From positions 1-23,992 of the forward strand of contig DATKEG010000187.1 in the NCBI GenBank assembly GCA_035544515.1: a stretch of 23,992 bases of DNA, given 5' to 3'. Source of the stretch: DATKEG01 sp035544515 (GTDB taxonomy: Bacteria; Acidobacteriota; Vicinamibacteria; Fen-336). The notes beneath the pieces were generated by a model, which saw only the letters and a list, made by a program, of their open reading frames with translations, had not been told where the DNA came from and did no database searches. Both the position numbers and the translations under genes were made by a program. Positions 1 to 8,352 of this stretch are shown piece after piece. Numbering within the stretch: position 1 is the stretch's first letter; the number at the start of each line of letters is the position of its first letter.

Positions 1-163
1 CGAGGAAGTAGATCTCGGCCCGCTCGAAGGGCGCCGCGCCGAGCCCGGGCAGGAGCAGCGCCGCGGCGAGCAGGAGGAGGCCGGCGAGCGCACCGCGGCC
101 TTTCCCGAGGCGTCCTTTCGCGCTGCGGCGGGCGTCGTCGAGGGTTGATTGTGGTGATCGCAC
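1..163 (-). CDS. Secreted protein of unknown function, N-terminal part only
   Basis: A minus-strand reading frame opens with GTG at 163 and stays open for 54 codons to the left edge. It is a basic N-terminus (several Arg/Lys between residues 11 and 25) followed by a Leu/Ala-rich hydrophobic core ending near LGAAPFERAE, so it reads as a Sec signal peptide. The mature part begins just before the edge and cannot be identified. No clear Shine-Dalgarno sequence precedes the GTG, and there is no alternative ATG, GTG or TTG further in, so the start is uncertain. It lies downstream of the transglycosylase on the same strand, with an 84-base gap. Confidence 0.5.
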   Translation of the reverse strand, partial: MRSPQSTLDDARRSAKGRLGKGRGALAGLLLLAAALLLPGLGAAPFERAEIYFL

Positions 164-218
164 GCGGGCGTGTCAAAGGCCCTGACCCCGCCCTGGCGTG
201 AACCCCCCTACTTCGCGA

Positions 219-237
219 CGCCGCGCTGCGCGCGGCG
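219..237 (-). terminator. GC stem-loop after the transglycosylase
   Basis: A perfect 8-bp stem (219-226 with 230-237) with a 3-base loop lies 10 bases past the stop codon of the transglycosylase. There is no T-run on the minus strand, so it is at best a weak or Rho-assisted terminator. In this GC-rich DNA such stems also arise by chance. Confidence 0.3.
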
Positions 238-247
238 CCGCTCGTCA

Positions 248-1192
248 TCAATCCGCCGCCAGGATGTCCGGCACGCGCACCACCATGTCCTCGTCGTTGC
301 GCGTGCGGTCGAGCTTGAGGTGCGGGTTGAGGCTCTTCAGCTCGTCCACCGTGGTGCCCACGGTCCTCGCGAGCGTCCGCAGCGGTGTCGCCGGACGGGC
401 CACGACCTCGCGGAACGACCACGGCGCGAGCGACTCCACGTCGTCGAATCCGTAGGCGGCCGGGTCCTTGGCGATGCGGCCCGCCGCGATCATGGCCGGC
501 ACGTAGTCGCGCGTATCGCGGGGCAGGCGCGGCCAGATGCGGTAGTAGTCGAGGTCGGTGCCGCGCTCGCTGCCCGTGACCTCGCGCATGATGCGGCCCA
601 CGCGGTTCTCGCCCGTGTTGTAGGCGGCGGCGGCCAGGTACCAGGAGTCGAACCTCTTGTGGAGGTAGGTCAGGTAACGCAGGGCCGCCTCGGTCGACTT
701 CACCGGGTCGTTGCGCTCGTCCACGGCGCGGTTGACGTCGAGGCCGTAGCGCATGCCCGTCTCCTTGATGAACTGCCAGATTCCGGCGGCGTGGGCGTGC
801 GAGTAGGCCTTGGGGTTGAACCCCGACTCGATCATGGCCAGGTACACGAGGTCCTGGGGCATCCCCTTCTCGGCCAGCTCCGCGGAGATCAAGGAGGCGT
901 AGCGCCCCATGCGCGCGAGCCACGCGCGGTAGTCGTCGCGCTTGTCCGTCTGGAAGCGCCGGATCCAGTAGTCCACCTGCTCGTGGTCCAGGTTCGCCAG
1001 GTCCCAGCCGCCCGCTTCGGACGGTGCGCTCTCCGCGGAGACCGGCAGGACCGATTCCAGGCGCACGCCGCCCTCGTCTCGCAAACGCTCCTGGGCGCGC
1101 TCGACGCCCGCCAGGAGGGCGAGCAGGACGAGGGACACGGCCCCGAGGGCCGTCACCGCCCGGCTTGCCGGCCCAACGCGCTTCTTGGCCAT
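248..1192 (-). CDS. Membrane-anchored lytic murein transglycosylase, MltD-like
   Basis: This is probably a peptidoglycan lytic transglycosylase (GH23/SLT fold) that cleaves the MurNAc-GlcNAc bond in the periplasm. Using the ATG at 1192 it has 314 residues. Residues 12-30 are a hydrophobic signal or anchor segment. The SLT domain spans about 112-205, with the catalytic Glu122 in AMIESGFNP, then GIWQF (137-141) and AYNTGENRV (190-198), the usual order of motifs in the family. Residues 258-308 look like one LysM domain (RTLARTVGTTVDELKSLNP), which would bind glycan. The frame is open to 1279, but I chose ATG 1192 because the hydrophobic segment follows it directly and a purine-rich GGGGACAGGGA stretch precedes it. 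E. coli MltD is longer and has two LysM repeats. Confidence 0.88.
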   Translation of the reverse strand: MAKKRVGPASRAVTALGAVSLVLLALLAGVERAQERLRDEGGVRLESVLPVSAESAPSEAGGWDLANLDHEQVDYWIRRFQTDKRDDYRAWLARMGRYASLISAELAEKGMPQDLVYLAMIESGFNPKAYSHAHAAGIWQFIKETGMRYGLDVNRAVDERNDPVKSTEAALRYLTYLHKRFDSWYLAAAAYNTGENRVGRIMREVTGSERGTDLDYYRIWPRLPRDTRDYVPAMIAAGRIAKDPAAYGFDDVESLAPWSFREVVARPATPLRTLARTVGTTVDELKSLNPHLKLDRTRNDEDMVVRVPDILAAD

Positions 1193-1410
1193 TCCCTGTC
1201 CCCGTTCGTCGGGCACACGCGCCCGGAAAACACCGCCATCAGATAGACGGTGGAGGGCCGCCCGCCTTTGCATCCGCAATCACGAACGCCGGCTGTGTGG
1301 TCACGGTTGGGCGTCTCGCGTCGGGAAAGACCGATTCAGGGGAGTCGCGGGGCAGGCGGGGACGTTCGCGAGCGACTTGCGCGGACGGGACGCAAGGACT
1401 GAAATATCAC

Positions 1411-1438
1411 TTGACAGGGCTAGAATATATGATATCAA
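1411..1438 (+). promoter_or_regulatory. Putative sigma70-type promoter of the receptor gene
   Basis: A perfect TTGACA at 1411-1416 is followed after 16 bases by TATCAA at 1433-1438, a moderate -10 element. Better -10 matches (TAGAAT at 1421, TATGAT at 1428) lie too close to this -35 to pair with it. The exact -10 is therefore unsure, but this is the only AT-rich stretch upstream of the gene. About 67 bases separate the end of the -10 from the start codon. Confidence 0.5.
1426..1436. promoter_or_regulatory. Palindromic candidate operator, GntR-type
   Basis: TATATGATATC is an odd-length palindrome with one mismatch, overlapping the receptor promoter. The 11-mer ATATATGATAT (1425-1435) is repeated exactly, on the other strand, in the promoter of the GntR gene (15534-15544). 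A site overlapping the spacer and -10 would fit repression. Assignment to this GntR protein is inference. Confidence 0.45.
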
Positions 1439-1505
1439 GCCATACTCATAGGAACTTTTCCTCATCCGAACCGTCGTGGGGCTGTCTTCAGAGGAGGTCG
1501 AAGCG

Positions 1506-4500
1506 ATGCCGATCGCAAAGCGACTTGCCGTGGCGGGCGCGCTGCTCGTCGTGCTGGGCCTCGATAGCACACCCTCCTGGGCGCAGTTCACGAGCGCCAT
1601 CGAGGGCACCGTGACCGACCCGAGCGGGGCCGTCCTTCCCGGCGCGACGGTCGCGGTCACCAACGAGGCGACGGGCGTCGCGCAGACGCGGACGACGACG
1701 GGCGCGGGCTACTACCGGTTCCCGGCGCTGCCGGGCGGCCTCTACACGGTGCGCGTCTCCCTCGACCGCTTCCGGGCCTCGGTCCTCGAGCACCTCCGGG
1801 TCGAGTCGGGCCAGATCCGCACCGTCAACGTGGCCCTCGAGCTGGGCGAGGCGGGTGCCGAGGAAGTCACGGTCACGGCCGAAGCGCCGCTCGTGGACAT
1901 GGCGCAGGGCCGCATCTCGGGCCTGATCGAGGAAGACCAGGTGAAGGACCTGCCGCTCATCGGCCGCAACTTCTTCAACCTGGTCGTGCTCACGCCCGGC
2001 GTCACCGGCCGGGCGACCGGCGGATCGCAGTCCTACGCCCAGGCACACGCGGACCTCTACAACAACGAGTTCGGCGTCGGCATGAACGCCAACGGCGCCC
2101 GGACGGAGTCGAACAACTTCATGATCGACTCCGCGACGGTCAGTTCCAGCCAGCGCAGCGGCGTGGCCAACGTCAACCCCAACTCGGAGAGCGTCGAGGA
2201 GATCCGCGTCTCCGTGAACAACTTCTCGGCCGAATACGGCCGCAACGGCTCCGTCCTCGTGAACGTCATCACCAAGAGCGGCACCAACGACTGGCACGGG
2301 AGCGTCGGCGCCTACTACACGAACCAGTCCCTCCAGGAGAAGGACCACTTCCAGAAGCAGTCCGGCGCCAACCTCCCGGACTTCGACCGCAGGGAGTTCA
2401 CCTGGGGCCTGGGCGGGCCGGTGTTCAAGGACCGGACCTTCTTCTTCGTGTCGGGCGACGTGCTGCGCTCGGACGTGGCGATCAGCGCGAACCGCTCCAT
2501 CATCACGCCGCAGTTCATCAGCTTCATGCAGCAGGCGCGCCCCAACAACATCTCGACGCGGATCGCGAGGGACTTCCCGGCCTCGTTCACGCCCACCCAG
2601 GACTTCCGCACGGCAGGCCAGCACCTCGGCGCCTCCTGCTCGGGCGCGACGCTGATCTCGTCGCCCATCGGGCCCGTCCCCTGCAACCTGCCCGTGACCG
2701 GCGTCGGCACCTGGAACGAGACCTCGCCGCGCAACGGATTCCAGTGGTCGGCCCGCCTCGACCATCACTTCAACGAGGGCAAGGACCGCCTCTACGCTTC
2801 GGTGATCCGGACGACGACGGACAAGGTCGGCTTCGGCGCTCCGGAGGTCTACCCGGACTTCACCGCGTCCTCGCCCACCAACAGCCTGCACCTGGCCACG
2901 AACTGGACGAAGATCTGGGGCTCGAACGTGGTCAACGAGCTCTCGTTCTCGTGGGTGCGGCCGTACGGCGAGCTGGAGAACCCCTACCCGGAGATCCCGG
3001 GGATGAGCGTCCAGGGCCTGAGCCAGAACATCCAGGTGGGGTGGGGCCCGAACACGTTCGTCCAGAACAGCTTCATCTTCAGCGACGTGGTCACCTGGAC
3101 GCGCGGCTCGCACAACCTCAAGGTGGGCGGCGCCTACACGCGCGAGCACGCGGACAACGACTCGGGACGCGCCGTCACCCGGCCGACCTACCGCTTCGAG
3201 AGCGTCTTCGACTTCGCGAACGACGACCCGCTCACGCAGAGCCAGATCGCGGTGAACCCCATCACGGGAACGCCGCTCACGTCCATCGTCCGCTTCCACC
3301 GCACGCAATCGCTCTCCGCGTTCGTCCAGGACGACTGGAAGGTGAACCCCCACTTCACGCTCAACTTCGGCGTGCGCTACGAGGGCTTCCTCAACATCTA
3401 CAACGCCGCGAACGACATGACCAACCTCCAGTTCGGGGAGCTGGGGCCGGCCACGGGCAACCTGCGCAACGACATCCTGACCGCGCGCATGGTGCCCCGG
3501 AAGTACTACCTCGACGGCGGGCTCTTCGGCGGCGGCCAGCACACGCTCGCGCCGCGGGTGAGCTTCGCGTGGGACCCGACCAAGGAGGGCAAGCTCTCGA
3601 TCCGCGGCGGGATCGGCCGCGCCTACGAGCGGATGTCCAACCAGATCTGGGACGGGGAGCACAACAACCTGCCGCGGGTGGCCAGCGCGACCGCGGACCG
3701 GCGCACGGCCGTGGCGCCCATCTTCAGCCTGGGCACGGCCAAGGAGCCGCCCTACGGCTACACGTACCCGGCGGGGATCGGCGCGGGCGTCAACCAGCAC
3801 GGCGGCCTGGCGCGGGGCGCCGCGCAGGTCATCACCGTGGACGGCGACATCCCGGCCATGTACCTCGACAACTGGTTCCTCGGCGTGCAGCGCGGGTTCG
3901 GCCGCCACGTCGTGGCCGAGGCCAACTACATCGGCTCGCGCGGGCGGAACATGTACACGCGCTGGGACATCAACCGTTTCGCCGGTGACCTCTTCGACGG
4001 CCGGCTCGACCGCATCCTGCCCGGCTTCACTGCCATCCAGTACGCCCAGGCCATCGACAAGAGCCACTACCACGGCGGGACGCTGTCCGTGAAGGTGAAC
4101 CGGAGCGACCTCCAGCTCGGCGCCGCCTACACGCTCGGCCGGGCCATCGACCGGTCGATCTCGGCGACACCGCCGCAGCGCCAGGATGCCTATGGCCCGG
4201 ACGACCAGGACGAGGGCCCGTCCGACTTCGACATCCGCAGCAAGATCGCGGTGTCGATGAACTGGAAGCTGCCCGGACCGTCCAGCGGGGCGGGCAGGGC
4301 GATCCTGGGCGGGTGGCAGCTCGCCGGCGTCCTGATCCGGCAGAGCGGCAGCCCCTTCTCCGTCATCTGCAACCGCGCGTTCGCGCCCATCCGCGACGCC
4401 GCGGGAGCGGTCACCGGCAACAGCGGCTGCGACTACAACGCCGACGGGACGAGCGGCGACCGGCCGAACACGCCGGCGTTCGGCGACTCGCTCGGTGGCC

Positions 4501-4820
4501 TCTCCAACGACGACTTCCTCACCGGGATCTTCCGGGCCTCCGACTTCCCGACGCCGGCGCCGGGCACGAGCGGTAACCTCGGCCGCAACACGTTCCGCGG
4601 CCCGCGGTACTTCAACGTGGACCTGGCGCTCATCAAGTCGTTCCGCGTCGGCGGCCTGGCCGGCGGCAGCGACTTCCAGCTCCGCCTGGAGGCCTTCAAC
4701 GCGCTCAACACGTTGAACCTCTTCAACCCGGTCAACGACATGGGCAACCCGCTCTTCGGCCGGTCCACCCAGGCCCTGCAGGGGCGGATCATCCAGTTCT
4801 CGGCGCGGTTCGCGTTTTAG
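1506..4820 (+). CDS. Oar-like TonB-dependent outer-membrane receptor
   Basis: This is probably an outer-membrane beta-barrel that imports or binds large substrates, of the Oar/CarboxypepD_reg-TonB type common in Acidobacteriota. It has 1104 residues. A signal peptide ends near residue 26 (PSWAQ). A carboxypeptidase-regulatory-like beta domain covers about 30-113 (IEGTVTDPSGAVLPGATVAV, GYYRFPALPGGLYTV). A plug-like segment with VTVTAEAPLVD and LPLIGRNFFNLVVLTPGV follows at about 120-167. The rest is barrel, closing with an aromatic-rich strand that ends in Phe, the usual outer-membrane assembly signal. I chose ATG 1506 over ATG 1476 because AGGAGGT lies 7 bases upstream and the signal peptide begins right there. 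It is monocistronic, between a promoter and a strong terminator. The substrate cannot be read from the sequence. Confidence 0.92.
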   Translation: MPIAKRLAVAGALLVVLGLDSTPSWAQFTSAIEGTVTDPSGAVLPGATVAVTNEATGVAQTRTTTGAGYYRFPALPGGLYTVRVSLDRFRASVLEHLRVESGQIRTVNVALELGEAGAEEVTVTAEAPLVDMAQGRISGLIEEDQVKDLPLIGRNFFNLVVLTPGVTGRATGGSQSYAQAHADLYNNEFGVGMNANGARTESNNFMIDSATVSSSQRSGVANVNPNSESVEEIRVSVNNFSAEYGRNGSVLVNVITKSGTNDWHGSVGAYYTNQSLQEKDHFQKQSGANLPDFDRREFTWGLGGPVFKDRTFFFVSGDVLRSDVAISANRSIITPQFISFMQQARPNNISTRIARDFPASFTPTQDFRTAGQHLGASCSGATLISSPIGPVPCNLPVTGVGTWNETSPRNGFQWSARLDHHFNEGKDRLYASVIRTTTDKVGFGAPEVYPDFTASSPTNSLHLATNWTKIWGSNVVNELSFSWVRPYGELENPYPEIPGMSVQGLSQNIQVGWGPNTFVQNSFIFSDVVTWTRGSHNLKVGGAYTREHADNDSGRAVTRPTYRFESVFDFANDDPLTQSQIAVNPITGTPLTSIVRFHRTQSLSAFVQDDWKVNPHFTLNFGVRYEGFLNIYNAANDMTNLQFGELGPATGNLRNDILTARMVPRKYYLDGGLFGGGQHTLAPRVSFAWDPTKEGKLSIRGGIGRAYERMSNQIWDGEHNNLPRVASATADRRTAVAPIFSLGTAKEPPYGYTYPAGIGAGVNQHGGLARGAAQVITVDGDIPAMYLDNWFLGVQRGFGRHVVAEANYIGSRGRNMYTRWDINRFAGDLFDGRLDRILPGFTAIQYAQAIDKSHYHGGTLSVKVNRSDLQLGAAYTLGRAIDRSISATPPQRQDAYGPDDQDEGPSDFDIRSKIAVSMNWKLPGPSSGAGRAILGGWQLAGVLIRQSGSPFSVICNRAFAPIRDAAGAVTGNSGCDYNADGTSGDRPNTPAFGDSLGGLSNDDFLTGIFRASDFPTPAPGTSGNLGRNTFRGPRYFNVDLALIKSFRVGGLAGGSDFQLRLEAFNALNTLNLFNPVNDMGNPLFGRSTQALQGRIIQFSARFAF

Positions 4821-4825
4821 CTCTC

Positions 4826-4860
4826 AGCCCCGGATCGGCGTAGCCGGCCGATCCGGGGCT
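4826..4860 (+). terminator. Strong intrinsic terminator
   Basis: A perfect 14-bp stem (4826-4839 with 4847-4860) with a 7-base loop starts 5 bases after the receptor stop codon. It is followed by TTCCGTTT, a short T-rich tail. It ends the receptor transcript. Confidence 0.88.
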
Positions 4861-4967
4861 TTCCGTTTCGCCGCTCCCGCTTCAGAATCGTCTCGTGTGG
4901 TGGTTCCTCCCCCGGCCGGCCCTTCTGCTCGTCCCGTCCGTTCCCGCTTCCCAGGTCCCCATCCAGG

Positions 4968-5336
4968 GTGTCGGCGGTGCCGGCCACGTCACGCGGCTCT
5001 CCAGCCACGACGCGACCCGACCGGTTCACCGGACGCACCGTGACCGTCCGCGGCCGTTTCCGCGGCGCGAACCTGTTCGGCGACTTCCCGCCCGGTTCCA
5101 CCGTCCGGAACGCGTGGGTCCTGCGCGACGGTCCGTTCTTCGTGTGGATCACCGGCCGCGAGCCGCGGGGCCCCGGCTGGCGCCTCGACACGGCCGCGCC
5201 CGGCGACTGTGTCTGGAACGTCGAGGTGGAAGGCAAGGTCGAACGGCACGGCGACGCCGTTTCCGTCAAGGCGCGCTCCGTCCGGCTGCTGGGGCGCGAT
5301 CCCGACACCACCTGTGCGACGCCGCCGCCGCGCTGA
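4968..5336 (+). CDS. Small protein of unknown function, possible OB-fold
   Basis: The frame gives 122 residues from GTG 4968. The body (about 18-108) is rich in predicted beta strands: TVTVRGRF, AWVLRDGPFFVWITG, WNVEVEGKVERHG, SVKARSVRLLG. This resembles small OB-fold or nucleic-acid/ligand-binding domains, but I do not recognise a named family. The start is doubtful. A signal-peptide-like sequence (WWFLPRPALLLVPSVPASQ) lies just upstream from GTG 4895 in a different frame, so either the true N-terminus is joined by a one-base frameshift or the match is chance. The gene lies 43 bases upstream of the TPR gene and may be co-transcribed with it. Neither candidate start has a good ribosome binding site. 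Confidence 0.6.
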   Translation: MSAVPATSRGSPATTRPDRFTGRTVTVRGRFRGANLFGDFPPGSTVRNAWVLRDGPFFVWITGREPRGPGWRLDTAAPGDCVWNVEVEGKVERHGDAVSVKARSVRLLGRDPDTTCATPPPR

Positions 5337-5379
5337 GCCTGCCGTTGGCTTCGTGGATCGAGCGAGCGAGAATCGCCGT

Positions 5380-8352
5380 GTGAGCCTCGCGGCGATCGTG
5401 CTCGCCCTCCTCTCCTTCCCCGCCGCACCGGCGCCGGCGGCCCCCTGCGGTCCGACGCCGTACGACTGCGCCGTGTCGCACGTCACGAAGCGGGAGTTCA
5501 CGGCCGCCATCGCGGTACTGGAGGGCCTGCTCGGTGTGGCGCCCCGCGACCTCAAGGCGCTCAACCTTCTCGGCATCGCCCTCACCGCCGCCGGCCGCGC
5601 GGAGGAGGGCAGCCGGCGCTTCCGTGAGGCCCTGGCCATCGACCCGGCCTTCCATCCCGCGCGGAAGAACGTCGCGGTCAACGCGTTCGCCGGCGGGCGG
5701 CTGGCCGAGGCGCAGCGGCAGTTCGAGGCCGTGCTCGAGCACGCGCCGGACGACGAGATCGCGCACGTGCACCTGGGCGAGATCCACTTCCAAGGCCGGC
5801 GGTTCGAGGCCGCCCTCGCCCACTACGAGAAGAGCGCGGCCCGGGTGGCCGCGAACCCCACCTGGACGCTCCACCACGCCTCCGCTCTGCTCGAAAGGGG
5901 ACAGGGCGCCCGGGCGGTGGCCGTGCTCGAGAAGCTGCCCGAGAGCGACGCCGCCAGCCGTTTCGAGGCCGGCGTCGCCCTGGGCCGGGCGGGACGCCGG
6001 GCCGACGCCGCGCGGTTCTTCGGCAGCGCTCGGCACGGACATGCCGATCCCTACTCCGCCGCCTACAACCAGGCGCTGATGCTGATCGAGGCGGGCGAGC
6101 ACGCCGCCGCCGCTCGCGTGGCCGAGGAGCTGTTCGCCGCGGGCGCCCAGCCGGCCGAGCTGCACAACCTGGCGGCGCGCGCCTACCTGGGCCTGGGCCG
6201 GGTCCAGCAGGCCTACGACGCGCTCCGCGCGGCCACCCGCCTGGATCCCGAGGCCGAGGACAACTACCTCGACCTCGCCACGATCGCGCTCGACCACCAC
6301 AACTACGACCTCGGCCTCGAGATCCTGGACGTCGGCCTCCTCCGCCGGCCCGCGTCGTGGAGGCTCCACCTGCACAAGGGCGTCTTGCAGGCGATGAAGG
6401 CCCGGCTCGGCGACGCCGAGACGGACTTCGAGGCGGCGCGCCGCCTCGCGCCGGAGGAGCCCGCGCCTCTCGCCGCGCTGGCCATGGCCTGGATGCAGTC
6501 CGGCCAGGCGGAGAAGGCCGTCGCCGTGCTGAGAGACGAGGCCCGCCGCGGACGAGGCCACATGGTGCCCTACATGCTCGCCCTGGCGCTGATGCGCGCG
6601 GGCGTCGATCCGGCCGCGCCCGAGGCGAGTGAGGCCGTCACCGCGCTGCGGGCGTCGCTCGGCGCGCGCGCCGACTTCGCGCCCGCCCGCGCCGAGCTGG
6701 GCCGCCTGCTCTTGAAGCAGGGCGACGTGGACGGAGCGGTCCGCGAGCTGGAGCGGGCGGTGGCCCTCGACCCGGAGAGCTCGGCCGCCCTCTACAACCT
6801 CGCCCAGGCCTACATGAAAAAGGGCGATCGTGCGCGCGCGGCGGAGATGGCCGCGCGGGTGAGCCGCCTCAACGCGCAGGAGCGCGGCGACGACGCGGAC
6901 GGAGAGATGAGACGCATGGTGGTCCGGCTCGTGCGCGAGGGTTCCGCGCCTTCCGCGCGAGCCGCCAGCGAAGCCGGGCCGCGACCTGCGGACGGCGGCG
7001 GGGCCGACGCCCAGGTGGCGGCGGCCCGCGCGCACCTCGAGCGCGCGCGGCGCGCCGGATCGGCGGCGGAGGCCGTCTCCGAGTACGAGATGGCCCTCTA
7101 CCTCGAGCCGGACCTGGTCGAAGCCGCCGACGGCCTCAGCGGCGTCTGCGCGAGCCTGGGCGACCTCGACGGCGCGGTGCGCCTGCTCGCCCGCGTCGTC
7201 GAGAAGCGGCCGTCCGACCCCGAGGCGCGCTACAACCTCGGCCTGAACCTGTGGAACAGGTACCGCGCCGCCGCCGGCCCTCCCCCCCGGAGCGACCTCG
7301 AGCAGGCCGCGCGCGAGCTCGCGGAAGCGGAGCGGCTGGCGCCCGGACAGGCGCGCATCCACGCCACGCTCGGACAGGTACTCGCGGAGCAGCAGAGCCT
7401 GGCGGCGGCGGCGGCCAGCCTGCAGCGGGCCGTCGAGCTGGCGCCTGGCGACGCCACGCACGCCTACGACCTCGGGCTCGTGCTGAGGCGGCGGGGGGAC
7501 CTTGACGCGGCGGAGGCGCGGTTGCGGGCCGCGATCGCCCTGGACCCGGCGCACGGCCACGCGCGCCGCGCGCTGGGTCTCGTGCTCCGCCAGAAGGACG
7601 ACCTCGACGGCGCGCTCGCGGAGCTGCGGCGGTCGGTGGAGCTGCTCCCGGGCGACGCCCAGGGCCACAACGTGCTGGGGACCGTGCTCCTGCGGCGGGG
7701 CCACGTGGCGGCGGCCATCGACGCCTTCGGCCAGGCGGTCCGCCTCGATCCGTCGCTCACCGAAGCCCGCGTCAACCGGGCCCAGGCGCTCGTCCGGGCC
7801 GGCCGCCGGGACGAGGCCCGCTCCGAGGCGCAGGAGGTCGAGCGGCTCAAGGCGGCCGAAGCCGGCGTGGGCCGCGCCATGATCCTGATGGAGACGGCGT
7901 CCGCGGAGCTGGCAGGAGGGCGAGCCGGCGCCGCGGTGAGCCGCTTGCGCGAGGCCACCGCCGCGAGCCCTTCGCTCACCGAGGCGCATTACCGGCTCGG
8001 GCTGGCGCTGGGGCGGGCCGGCGCGGACCCGCGGGAGGCGCAGGCGCCCTTCCTGCGCACGCTCGAGCTCGATCCCGGCCACGCGCGCGCCCGTTACGAG
8101 ACGGCCCGGATCCTCGCCGCGCTCGGCGAGACGGACAGCGCGGTCCTGCAGCTCCGCCGGGCGCTGGGTGTCCGGCCGAGCCTGGTGGACGCGCGCCGGG
8201 AGCTGGCCCGGCTCGCCGCGAAGTCCGGCGACTGGGCGGCCGCGGTCGCGGAGCTGCAGGCGGCGCTGGCCTGGGAGCCGGCCGACGCGGCCACGCGCGC
8301 GGCCCTCGCCGCCGCGCTCTCTCAGTCGAAGACGACGGTCTTGTTGCCGTAG
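5380..8352 (+). CDS. Large secreted TPR-repeat protein
   Basis: This is a 990-residue protein made almost wholly of tetratricopeptide repeats, which form helical scaffolds for protein-protein contacts. The chosen GTG 5380 starts a signal peptide (SLAAIVLALLSFPAAPAPAA), so it is probably exported to the periplasm or surface. Two Cys follow closely (PCGPTPYDC). TPR units recur from about residue 30 to the end, for example ALNLLGIALTAAGRAEEGSR, SAALYNLAQAYMKKGDRARA and HNVLGTVLLRRGHVAAAIDA. An Ala/Gly/Pro-rich linker at about 520-548 separates two repeat blocks. The frame is open upstream to 5209, overlapping the previous gene. Its last 10 codons overlap the 3' end of the purU remnant on the other strand. 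The partner is unknown. Confidence 0.88.
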   Translation: MSLAAIVLALLSFPAAPAPAAPCGPTPYDCAVSHVTKREFTAAIAVLEGLLGVAPRDLKALNLLGIALTAAGRAEEGSRRFREALAIDPAFHPARKNVAVNAFAGGRLAEAQRQFEAVLEHAPDDEIAHVHLGEIHFQGRRFEAALAHYEKSAARVAANPTWTLHHASALLERGQGARAVAVLEKLPESDAASRFEAGVALGRAGRRADAARFFGSARHGHADPYSAAYNQALMLIEAGEHAAAARVAEELFAAGAQPAELHNLAARAYLGLGRVQQAYDALRAATRLDPEAEDNYLDLATIALDHHNYDLGLEILDVGLLRRPASWRLHLHKGVLQAMKARLGDAETDFEAARRLAPEEPAPLAALAMAWMQSGQAEKAVAVLRDEARRGRGHMVPYMLALALMRAGVDPAAPEASEAVTALRASLGARADFAPARAELGRLLLKQGDVDGAVRELERAVALDPESSAALYNLAQAYMKKGDRARAAEMAARVSRLNAQERGDDADGEMRRMVVRLVREGSAPSARAASEAGPRPADGGGADAQVAAARAHLERARRAGSAAEAVSEYEMALYLEPDLVEAADGLSGVCASLGDLDGAVRLLARVVEKRPSDPEARYNLGLNLWNRYRAAAGPPPRSDLEQAARELAEAERLAPGQARIHATLGQVLAEQQSLAAAAASLQRAVELAPGDATHAYDLGLVLRRRGDLDAAEARLRAAIALDPAHGHARRALGLVLRQKDDLDGALAELRRSVELLPGDAQGHNVLGTVLLRRGHVAAAIDAFGQAVRLDPSLTEARVNRAQALVRAGRRDEARSEAQEVERLKAAEAGVGRAMILMETASAELAGGRAGAAVSRLREATAASPSLTEAHYRLGLALGRAGADPREAQAPFLRTLELDPGHARARYETARILAALGETDSAVLQLRRALGVRPSLVDARRELARLAAKSGDWAAAVAELQAALAWEPADAATRAALAAALSQSKTTVLLP

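Larger units (their letters stand above)
1193..1505. other. Divergent intergenic region
   Basis: About 310 bases separate the minus-strand transglycosylase from the plus-strand receptor gene. The left two thirds is ordinary GC-rich sequence in which I see no gene or structure. The part from about 1400 is abruptly AT-rich and holds the receptor promoter and a palindrome, annotated separately. Confidence 0.6.

Noticed and set aside
148..176. TTGACA-17-CACAAT on the minus strand resembling a promoter for the left-edge gene
   Set aside because: The only usable start codon (GTG 163) lies inside its spacer, and no in-frame start follows, so the promoter and the gene call contradict each other. I kept the gene for its signal peptide and did not annotate the promoter.
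1488..4073. 861-codon minus-strand open frame opposite the receptor gene
   Set aside because: Its translation is rich in Arg, Val, Asp and His with no domain-like sequence. It mirrors the codon bias of the Oar-like gene on the plus strand and is a shadow.
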